Part shown: piece by piece, positions 1-5,345 of the stretch
Position numbering within the stretch: position 1 is the first letter of the stretch
Layout: each line of letters opens with the position of its first letter
Assembly (NCBI GenBank): GCA_030538335.1
Contig: JAUNUE010000084.1
Span: forward strand, 1-7,583
Source: Allobrachymonas sp.
GTDB taxonomy: Bacteria; Pseudomonadota; Gammaproteobacteria; Burkholderiales; Burkholderiaceae_C
DNA: 7,583 nt
Direction: 5' to 3'
The notes under the pieces: model-generated
Database searches by the model: none
What the model saw: only the letters and a program-made list of their open reading frames with translations
What the model was told of the DNA's origin: nothing
Translations under genes and position numbers: made by a program

Positions 1-86
1 AGAACAATGCTCCCCAGCACCAGCAGTGCTGCCGCATAGAGCCGCTTTAGGGATGACAGGGGGCTTGAAGATGCAAAAACGGACAT
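1..86 (-). CDS. Exported protein, N-terminal fragment (probable periplasmic peptidyl-prolyl isomerase)
   Basis: Partial gene cut by the left edge; only the first 28 codons are present. The ATG (84-86 on the plus strand) is preceded on the minus strand by a clear GAGGAG Shine-Dalgarno at 94-99, which supports the start. The peptide begins MSVFASSSPLSSLKRLY and continues into a run of Ala, Leu, Val and Gly, which looks like an n-region with Lys-Arg followed by the hydrophobic core of a Sec signal peptide, so the product is probably exported. It lies 32 nt after the stop of the TPR gene on the same strand, so the two are probably co-transcribed. The PPIase identity is inference from remembered synteny in Comamonadaceae (cysS, TPR gene, ppiA, ppiB, lpxH); no catalytic part of the protein is visible here. 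Confidence 0.6.
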   Translation of the reverse strand, partial: MSVFASSSPLSSLKRLYAAALLVLGSIV

Positions 87-118
87 GACGGGTCTCCTCG
101 CAATGAAACGGATGGGGG

Positions 119-658
119 TTACTGTACGGTCTTGATCTTTTCCTGCAAGGCGCGGTTGCCCGGTTGCAGCGCCAGCGCCCGGCTGTAATGGTCGTGGGCA
201 ATGCGGCGGTAGACATCGCCGAGGTTCTGCAGGGCCATGGCGTAATGGGGGTTGACGCGCAGCGCATTTTCGAGCGAAACGCGCGCCATATCGAGCTCGC
301 CTGCCTGTGCGTACAGCACGGCCAGGTTGTTGTGCGGCTCGGCAATTTCGGGGTATTCCTGCGTTAGCAGCAAAAGTACGTTGCGGGCTTCGGCAATATT
401 GTCTTGTGCAATCAGGATGCGGCTTTTGAGCAGGCGCATCTGGGGATCTTGCGGGTTGTTGGCCAGATAGGTATCGGCAGCTTGCTGTGCAGCGGTGAGG
501 TTTTTGCTGTTGAGCAACTGGTTGACTTTTTTGTAGTCTTCGCCCACCAGTGCGCTTTGGGCTTTTACCCCTTGGGCAGCGCCTACCGAAAGGACGAGCG
601 CCAGCAACAGGGTACGCAAGGCAGAAAAGGAGGGGCGGAAAAAGATCATGGTGAACAT
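119..658 (-). CDS. Signal-peptide-bearing tetratricopeptide repeat protein
   Basis: From the ATG at 656-658 this encodes 179 residues. Residues about 1-33 form a Sec signal peptide: an n-region with Arg8 and Arg15, a Leu/Val/Ala core, and a likely cleavage after Val-Lys-Ala33, predicting a periplasmic protein. The remainder is helical TPR repeats, roughly residues 40-72, 73-106, 107-140 and 141-169. The third is canonical, with the NLAVLYAQAGELDMA pattern and a terminal NP. The fourth (NLGDVYRRIAHDHYSRAL) is about five residues short between its helices. TPRs mediate protein contacts; no enzyme domain is present and the partner is unknown. The start is uncertain: an upstream in-frame GTG (685) gives 188 residues and ATG 649 gives 176, and none has a good Shine-Dalgarno. 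The neighbouring downstream gene is also exported, suggesting a shared envelope role, which is inference. Confidence 0.88.
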   Translation of the reverse strand: MFTMIFFRPSFSALRTLLLALVLSVGAAQGVKAQSALVGEDYKKVNQLLNSKNLTAAQQAADTYLANNPQDPQMRLLKSRILIAQDNIAEARNVLLLLTQEYPEIAEPHNNLAVLYAQAGELDMARVSLENALRVNPHYAMALQNLGDVYRRIAHDHYSRALALQPGNRALQEKIKTVQ

Positions 659-826
659 GGGTGCAAGAAAGCGTGACGTGGTCACTCAGAATGCGGGATA
701 AAGCATAAGCCTATCCATTATTACCTGAGTTGTTGGCACGCCTTTGCGGTAGGATGTTGCTCCTTGCCGATCTGCCTTGGCTTGTTCTTTGCCCCTGCGC
801 ATTTCAAAAATAAACCAGATTCCGCC
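659..826. other. Divergent intergenic region between the TPR gene and cysS
   Basis: This gap must hold the start signals for leftward TPR-ppi transcription and rightward cysS transcription. On the minus strand a TATGCT hexamer lies at about 704-709, but no matching -35 is seen at 16-18 nt. On the plus strand a TAGGAT hexamer at about 750-755 also lacks a good -35. Neither is strong enough to list as a promoter. A short A-rich stretch (CAAAAATAAA) lies upstream of the cysS ATG, where a Shine-Dalgarno would be expected but is absent. I see no operator-like palindrome or riboswitch. Confidence 0.5.
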
Positions 827-2218
827 ATGTCCTTGCGCATCTACAACACGCTGGCGCGTGAGATACAAGATTTTGCTCCAATGGAAGACGGCCATGTCCG
901 CATGTACGTTTGCGGCATGACGATCTACGACCTGTGCCACATCGGCCATGCGCGCATGATGATTGCTTTTGACGTGGTGCAGAAATGGCTGCGTGCAAGC
1001 GGCTACCAAGTGACCTATGTACGCAACATCACCGACATCGACGACAAGATCATCAAGCGGGCACTTGAACGCAACATTCCCATCCGCCAGTTGACGGACG
1101 AGATGATCACCGCCATGCACGAAGACTTTGCCCCACTAGGCATAGACCGGCCCACGCACGAGCCGCGTGCAACCGAATACGTGCCGCAAATGGCAAGCCT
1201 GATCCAGCGCCTGCAAGACAAGAACCTGGCCTACAAGGTCGAGCAGGGCGACAGCGCGGGTGACTATATGTATGCCGTGCGCAAGTTTGCGGGCTACGGC
1301 AAGCTGAGCGGCAAATCGCTGGACGACCTGCGCGCCGGCGAGCGCGTGGCGGTGCAGGATGGCAAGCGCGATCCGCTCGACTTCGTGCTGTGGAAAGCCG
1401 CCAAACCCAGCGAACCGGCCGACGCCAAATACGATTCTGCGCTGGGCTGCGGGCGGCCCGGCTGGCATATCGAGTGCTCAGCCATGAGCATGAGCTTGCT
1501 GGGTGAAACCTTCGACATCCATGGTGGCGGCGCTGACTTGCAGTTCCCGCACCACGAAAACGAAATCGCCCAAAGCGAAGGCGCCACGGGCAAGACCTTT
1601 GCCCGTTACTGGATCCACAACGGCTTTTTGCAGGTCGATGGCGAGAAGATGAGCAAGTCGCTCAACAACTTTTTCACCATTCGCGATGTGCTCAAAAGCT
1701 ACGACGGCGAAACGTTGCGCTTCTTCATGCTGCGCGTGCATTACCGACGTCCGTTCAACTTCAGCGATGCAGGACTTGACGATGCGCGCACGGCGCTGAA
1801 GCGCCTCTACACCGCACTGACCGTTACCACGCCTGCCGTGCCGGAGCGCATCGACTGGAGCGATCCTTTCGCCAGCCGTTTCAAGGCGGCCATGGACAAC
1901 GACTTTGGCACGCCCGAAGCCGTGGCGGTGCTGTTTGATCTCGCCAGCGACATCAACCGCAGCAAGTCTGCCGCGCAGGCCGGTTTGCTCAAGGCATTGG
2001 GCGGCACGCTGGGCCTGTTGCAGGATGACCCCACGCGCTATCTGCAAACTGGCGCAGCTTTGGATGCCGCCAGCATTGAAGCCCGGATTGCCGAACGTGC
2101 TGCAGCCAAAGCCAACAAGGATTGGGCCGGAGCCGACCGCATCCGCCAGGCCTTGCTGGAGCAGGGCGTGGTATTGAAAGATTCTGCCCAGGGCACCACT
2201 TGGGAATATGCCGGTTGA
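827..2218 (+). CDS. cysS: Cysteinyl-tRNA synthetase
   Basis: This class I aminoacyl-tRNA synthetase charges tRNA-Cys with cysteine in the cytoplasm. From the ATG at 827 it has 463 residues, close to the 461 of the E. coli enzyme. The N-terminal MYVCGMTIYDLCHIGHAR block carries HIGH at residues 38-41, and KMSKS lies at 274-278; together they form the ATP site. The zinc ligands that recognise the cysteine thiol are all present by alignment to E. coli C28, C209, H234 and E238: here C29, C217 (in WHIECSAMS), H242 and E246 (in FPHHENE). The C-terminal third is the helical DALR-type and anticodon-binding part. An in-frame TTG at 764 would add 21 residues not typical of the family, so ATG 827 is preferred although it lacks a Shine-Dalgarno. 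A hairpin follows the stop directly. No residue looks abnormal. Confidence 0.97.
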   Translation: MSLRIYNTLAREIQDFAPMEDGHVRMYVCGMTIYDLCHIGHARMMIAFDVVQKWLRASGYQVTYVRNITDIDDKIIKRALERNIPIRQLTDEMITAMHEDFAPLGIDRPTHEPRATEYVPQMASLIQRLQDKNLAYKVEQGDSAGDYMYAVRKFAGYGKLSGKSLDDLRAGERVAVQDGKRDPLDFVLWKAAKPSEPADAKYDSALGCGRPGWHIECSAMSMSLLGETFDIHGGGADLQFPHHENEIAQSEGATGKTFARYWIHNGFLQVDGEKMSKSLNNFFTIRDVLKSYDGETLRFFMLRVHYRRPFNFSDAGLDDARTALKRLYTALTVTTPAVPERIDWSDPFASRFKAAMDNDFGTPEAVAVLFDLASDINRSKSAAQAGLLKALGGTLGLLQDDPTRYLQTGAALDAASIEARIAERAAAKANKDWAGADRIRQALLEQGVVLKDSAQGTTWEYAG

Positions 2219-2245
2219 GGGCTGTGCCTGCACGCACAGCCCTTT
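2219..2245 (+). terminator. Hairpin immediately after the cysS stop codon
   Basis: A perfect 9-bp stem (GGGCTGTGC at 2219-2227 pairing with GCACAGCCC at 2234-2242) closes a 6-nt loop. It begins at the first base after the cysS TGA. Only three T residues follow, so as an intrinsic terminator it is weak; it may be leaky or serve as a 3'-end stabiliser. It sits 15 nt upstream of the glycosylase start codon. Confidence 0.55.
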
Positions 2246-2257
2246 GCCCTCATTGCC

Positions 2258-2953
2258 ATGGCAACCATTCCTTCAAACCCCGCTCCTTTGAAAAAAACGC
2301 GCAGCACTGCTGCAGCATCGGTGCGCGTGGTGCCTTGCGTGCCGCCGTATTGGCAGGAAGCCTGCGCCCATCTGAGTCGCCGTGACCGGGTGATGAAAAA
2401 GCTCATTGCCAGCCATGGCGCAGCGTGCCTGGAGTCGCGTGGTGATGCATTCGTTACGCTGGCGCGCAGCATCGTGGGACAGCAGATTTCGGTCAAGGCC
2501 GCGCAATCGGTATGGGACCGACTGGTGGCTTTGCCGCCGTGCATGGCACCGGCAGAAATCCTGCAACTGACGCCAGAGGCCATGCGCGCGGCGGGCTTGA
2601 GCCTGCGCAAGGTGGAGTATGTGCGCGACCTAGCGCGGCATTTCATTGAAGATGATCTGCAACATGCCAACTGGCAGGCGATGGAAGACGAAGCGGTGAT
2701 TGCTGCGTTGGTGGCCATCCGTGGCATTGGCCGCTGGACGGCCGAGATGTTCCTGATCTTCCACCTCATGCGGCCCAATGTGCTGCCGCTGGACGATATC
2801 GGGCTGGTCAAGGGCATCAGCCAGAGCTATTTTTCGGGCGAACCCGTCAGCCGCCACGAGATGCGCGAAGTGGCTCAGGCCTGGGCGCCTTATTGCAGCG
2901 TGGCCACCTGGTACCTGTGGCGCTCGCTGGATCCGGTGCCGGTGGCGTATTGA
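2258..2953 (+). CDS. DNA-3-methyladenine glycosylase, AlkA-type HhH-GPD protein
   Basis: The 231-residue product belongs to the HhH-GPD base-excision glycosylases, which flip out and hydrolyse alkylated purines such as 3-methyladenine. The helix-hairpin-helix is seen at about residues 152-163 (VAIRGIGRWTAE), and the catalytic aspartate is most likely Asp180 in LPLDDIGL, matching the PDDYLIK segment with Asp238 in E. coli AlkA. Earlier, LARSIVGQQISVKAA (about 69-83) is the conserved first-helix block of the family, and the C-terminal AQAWAPYCSVATWYLWRSL is also typical. It lacks the extra N-terminal domain of E. coli AlkA (282 residues), as do many compact relatives. The ATG at 2258 has no evident Shine-Dalgarno; the next in-frame ATG (2393) would cut into the conserved YWQEACAHLSRRDRVM region. 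It lies 39 nt after cysS. Substrate range cannot be read from sequence. Confidence 0.93.
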   Translation: MATIPSNPAPLKKTRSTAAASVRVVPCVPPYWQEACAHLSRRDRVMKKLIASHGAACLESRGDAFVTLARSIVGQQISVKAAQSVWDRLVALPPCMAPAEILQLTPEAMRAAGLSLRKVEYVRDLARHFIEDDLQHANWQAMEDEAVIAALVAIRGIGRWTAEMFLIFHLMRPNVLPLDDIGLVKGISQSYFSGEPVSRHEMREVAQAWAPYCSVATWYLWRSLDPVPVAY

Positions 2954-2958
2954 TATGG

Positions 2959-3180
2959 ATACGGGATCGGACAACTGGACGCAGAGGACGCAAAAGAATT
3001 TCCAAAATGGTTCCCGTATTTGCAGAATGGGGCTAACTATCAGCAGAAAATGAAATCACAATGTCCAGTAAATAAGCGTTTCACAGAGCATTTTTTGCAA
3101 ATGCATGGCGTGTTTATTGGGCACGTTCCATTTTTTGAATTTTTTCTGCGTCCTCTGCGTCCGGCTGCTTGTACCCGCAT
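2959..3180. repeat. Imperfect inverted-repeat intergenic element (MITE-like or REP-like)
   Basis: The glycosylase-accA gap is almost filled by a palindromic element. An identical 16-nt core, GGACGCAGAGGACGCA, occurs at 2977-2992 on the plus strand and at 3147-3162 on the minus strand. Similarity continues inward on both arms through an A/T-rich run to AAAATGG (about 3004-3010 against 3128-3134), with a second matched block reading ATTTGCA-rA-AATG at about 3017-3029 and, inverted, 3086-3103. Outward, the ends read ATaCGGG and ATgCGGG. The core is itself a 9-nt tandem period (GGACGCAGA, then GGACGCA). No transposase ORF and no clear target-site duplication are seen. I recall GCAGAGGACGCAGAG-type dispersed intergenic repeats from many genomes, but copy number here was not checked. 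Confidence 0.75.
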
Positions 3181-3184
3181 TCAC

Positions 3185-3190
3185 TACAAT
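3185..3190 (+). promoter_or_regulatory. Candidate -10 box for accA (TACAAT)
   Basis: TACAAT lies 31 nt before the accA GTG, just outside the right end of the inverted-repeat element. Transcription would begin near 3197 and give a leader of about 24 nt containing the Shine-Dalgarno. No good -35 is found at 16-18 nt spacing, where the repeat end lies, so this is a moderate call. Confidence 0.4.
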
Positions 3191-3206
3191 TCACCCAACA
3201 CCCTGT

Positions 3207-3213
3207 GAGGAGA
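3207..3213 (+). promoter_or_regulatory. Shine-Dalgarno that fixes the GTG start of accA
   Basis: GAGGAGA lies 7 nt before the GTG at 3221. It is the strongest ribosome site of the full-length rightward genes here and decides for the GTG start. Confidence 0.8.
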
Positions 3214-3220
3214 CACCCCT

Positions 3221-4198
3221 GTGAGCAAACGGACATTTCTGGATTTTGAGCAGCCCATTGCCGAGCTTGAAAACAAGATCGAAGAGTTGCGCTATGTGCA
3301 AAGCGAATCGGCGGTCGATATTTCGTCCGAGATCGACCAGCTCAGCAAAAAAAGCCAGCAGCTCACCAAAGACATCTACGCCAACCTCACGCCGTGGCAG
3401 ATTACCAAAATCGCTCGGCATGCCGATCGCCCTTACACGCTGGATTACGTCAACGAAATCTTCACCGATTTCGTTGAACTGCATGGCGACCGCCATATGG
3501 CCGATGATCTGTCGATCGTGGGCGGGCTGGCGCGCTTCAACGGCTCGCCTTGCTTGGTGCTGGGCCAACAAAAAGGGCGCGACACCAAAGAGCGCGCCGC
3601 GCGCAACTTCGGCATGAGCAAGCCCGAGGGCTACCGCAAGGCGCTGCGGTTGATGAAAACCGCTGAAAAATTCAATTTGCCGGTGTTCACCTTTGTCGAT
3701 ACGCCCGGCGCGTTTCCGGGCATCGATGCCGAAGAGCGCAACCAGAGCGAGGCCATTGGCCGCAACATCTTCGAGATGGCACAGTTGGAGGTGCCCATCA
3801 TCACTACCATCATCGGCGAAGGCGGATCGGGCGGGGCGCTGGCCATCAGTGTGGCCGACCAGGTGTTGATGCTGCAATACGCGGTGTACTCAGTGATCTC
3901 GCCCGAGGGCTGTGCGTCCATCCTCTGGAAAACCGCCGAAAAAGCGCAAGACGCGGCCGAAGCACTGGGCATTACCGCCCACCGCCTCAAGGCGCTGGGG
4001 CTGATCGACAAGATCGTGAGCGAACCCGTGGGCGGCGCGCATACCAATTACAAGCAGATGGCCTCGCTGCTCAAACGTGCGCTGGGCGAAGCCTACCGCC
4101 AGGTCAGCGACCTGAAGCCCAAAGAACTGCTCGATCGCCGCTACGAGCGCCTGATGAGCTACGGGCGCTTTACCGACGTGCGCGCGGTTGAAGAGTAA
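3221..4198 (+). CDS. accA: Acetyl-CoA carboxylase carboxyltransferase subunit alpha
   Basis: AccA pairs with AccD to form the alpha2-beta2 carboxyltransferase that moves CO2 from carboxybiotin on AccB to acetyl-CoA, giving malonyl-CoA for fatty-acid synthesis. The 325-residue product is close to the E. coli length of 319. The N-terminal helix-rich segment LDFEQPIAELENKIEEL (about residues 7-23) is the family signature. The crotonase-fold core follows, with FTDFVELHGDRHMADD, the glycine-rich GEGGSGGALAI loop at residues 199-209 that helps form the oxyanion site, and SPEGCASILWK shortly after. It starts at GTG with a good Shine-Dalgarno. tilS follows 31 nt later and is probably co-transcribed. 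No accD is in the window, which is usual because accA and accD are normally unlinked. Nothing is abnormal in the sequence. Confidence 0.98.
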   Translation: MSKRTFLDFEQPIAELENKIEELRYVQSESAVDISSEIDQLSKKSQQLTKDIYANLTPWQITKIARHADRPYTLDYVNEIFTDFVELHGDRHMADDLSIVGGLARFNGSPCLVLGQQKGRDTKERAARNFGMSKPEGYRKALRLMKTAEKFNLPVFTFVDTPGAFPGIDAEERNQSEAIGRNIFEMAQLEVPIITTIIGEGGSGGALAISVADQVLMLQYAVYSVISPEGCASILWKTAEKAQDAAEALGITAHRLKALGLIDKIVSEPVGGAHTNYKQMASLLKRALGEAYRQVSDLKPKELLDRRYERLMSYGRFTDVRAVEE

Positions 4199-4229
4199 GC
4201 ATTGCGCGTTTGGCTGATGCCCGAACCTT

Positions 4230-5312
4230 GTGTCACAACGCGCCCCACTTCCTGCTGATTTTTCTGCGCTGAAAACCCTGCAGGCTTGGCCACCTTCGGC
4301 GGTGGATGCGGCGCTGCAACAGTGGTGGCGCGGCCTTTCTTCTCCACCCGCCTGCATCGCCGTTGCTTTCAGCGGCGGTGCCGACTCCATGGCTTTGCTG
4401 CTGGCGGTGGTGCGTTTGTGCCAGTCGCTTGCGGATTCAAAAACGGATGACACTCAAGCGCCGCAACGTATCTTGGCCTTGCATGTGCACCACGGCTTGC
4501 AAGCCAGCGCCGATGCGTTTGCCGCGCATTGCGAAGCATCTTGTGCCGCTTTGCAGGAGGCGATTGGATCCGCCTGGACGCTGGAATATAAAGCTCTGCC
4601 GGTGCAGATCGAACTGGCCAAAGGCGACAGCGTAGAAGCTGAAGCCCGCGAGGTGCGTTACCGCGCCTTGGCGCAAGCCGCCCAAGCAGCAGGTGCAGAG
4701 GTGGTATTGCTTGGCCAGCATGCCGATGACCAGGTCGAAAGCGTGTTGCTGGCCCTGAGCCGGGGCGCTGGCGTGGCGGGGTTGGCGGGCATGCCCGCTG
4801 CATTTCATCGCCACGGCATGGCGTTTGCTCGCCCCCTGTTGCCGCTTGAACAGCACGTGCTGAAAGATTGGCTGCAAACCAACCGCGTGCCGTGGGTAGA
4901 AGACCCCACCAATACCGAGCAGCGCTATACACGCAACCGTTTGCGCCATGCGGTGCTCCCTGTGCTGGAGCAGCATTTGCCGGGGTTTCGCACCAGCATG
5001 GCACGCAGCGCCCGGCTGGCGGCGCAGGCAGATGCCTTGTTACAAGAGCTGGCCGCCATCGATCTGGAGCAGACCGGCAATCCTCCCCACATCGCCCGCT
5101 TGCAGCAACTGTCTGCCGAACGCCAGGCCAATGTGCTGCGCCACTGGCTCAAGGCCACCCATGGCGTGATTGGCAGCGAAAGCCAGATATTGGCGCTGCT
5201 GCAGGTGCTGGCAGCCTGCACCACGCGCGGCCACCGTATCCATATCAAGGTGGGCAACGGTTACGTTGAACGCGAAGGCGATGACCTTGGTTGGAAATTG
5301 TTACAATATTAA
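4230..5312 (+). CDS. tilS: tRNA(Ile)-lysidine synthetase
   Basis: TilS uses ATP and lysine to convert C34 of the CAU-anticodon tRNA-Ile into lysidine, switching it from methionine to isoleucine identity; it is normally essential. The N-terminal PP-loop ATPase carries SGGADS at residues 48-53, HVHHGLQ some 40 residues on, and GQHADDQVESVLLALSRGAG beginning at 162. RYTRNRLRHAVLP (about 231-243) marks the start of the substrate-binding helices. With 360 residues it is shorter than the 432-residue E. coli enzyme, and I do not see a full C-terminal TilS_C domain. GTG 4230 is the only plausible start: an in-frame TGA lies at 4215-4217 and no other start precedes the PP-loop. No Shine-Dalgarno is evident. 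It follows accA by 31 nt, suggesting one transcript or translational coupling. Confidence 0.96.
   Translation: MSQRAPLPADFSALKTLQAWPPSAVDAALQQWWRGLSSPPACIAVAFSGGADSMALLLAVVRLCQSLADSKTDDTQAPQRILALHVHHGLQASADAFAAHCEASCAALQEAIGSAWTLEYKALPVQIELAKGDSVEAEAREVRYRALAQAAQAAGAEVVLLGQHADDQVESVLLALSRGAGVAGLAGMPAAFHRHGMAFARPLLPLEQHVLKDWLQTNRVPWVEDPTNTEQRYTRNRLRHAVLPVLEQHLPGFRTSMARSARLAAQADALLQELAAIDLEQTGNPPHIARLQQLSAERQANVLRHWLKATHGVIGSESQILALLQVLAACTTRGHRIHIKVGNGYVEREGDDLGWKLLQY
5299..5307 (+). promoter_or_regulatory. Candidate extended -10 promoter for lysC inside the end of tilS
   Basis: TGTTACAAT fits the extended -10 form (TG, one base, then TACAAT) and lies within the last codons of tilS. A start near 5314 would give a leader of about 30 nt before the lysC ATG. 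No good -35 is seen, which extended -10 promoters tolerate. Confidence 0.45.
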
Positions 5313-5345
5313 GTTGGTTTGTTCATAGCACTGGAAACACAACGT

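Noticed and set aside
764..826. Extended N-terminus of cysS from an in-frame TTG at 764
   Set aside because: The extra 21 residues precede the normal CysRS start (MSLRIYNTL) and are not typical of the family; ATG 827 gives the expected length.
1478..2817. Minus-strand open frames opposite cysS and the glycosylase (about 251 and 259 codons)
   Set aside because: They overlap each other and two well-supported genes, show no family resemblance, and run across the cysS-glycosylase junction as shadows do.
2955..3208. Short plus-strand peptides in the glycosylase-accA gap (for example MDTGSDNWTQRTQ)
   Set aside because: They are translations of the inverted-repeat element, with no ribosome site and no family resemblance.
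4217..4258. A 13-codon ATG frame overlapping the tilS start
   Set aside because: It lacks a Shine-Dalgarno and any sign of a conserved leader peptide. It could couple accA and tilS translation, but nothing in one sequence shows this.
5319..5345. Extended lysC start at TTG 5319
   Set aside because: ATG 5346 puts KYGGTS at residues 7-12 as usual in aspartokinases and has a GGAA site at a good distance; the TTG has neither.
5313..5345. Lysine riboswitch before lysC
   Set aside because: The gap is only 33 nt and cannot hold the L-box aptamer; no such structure is visible in the end of tilS.
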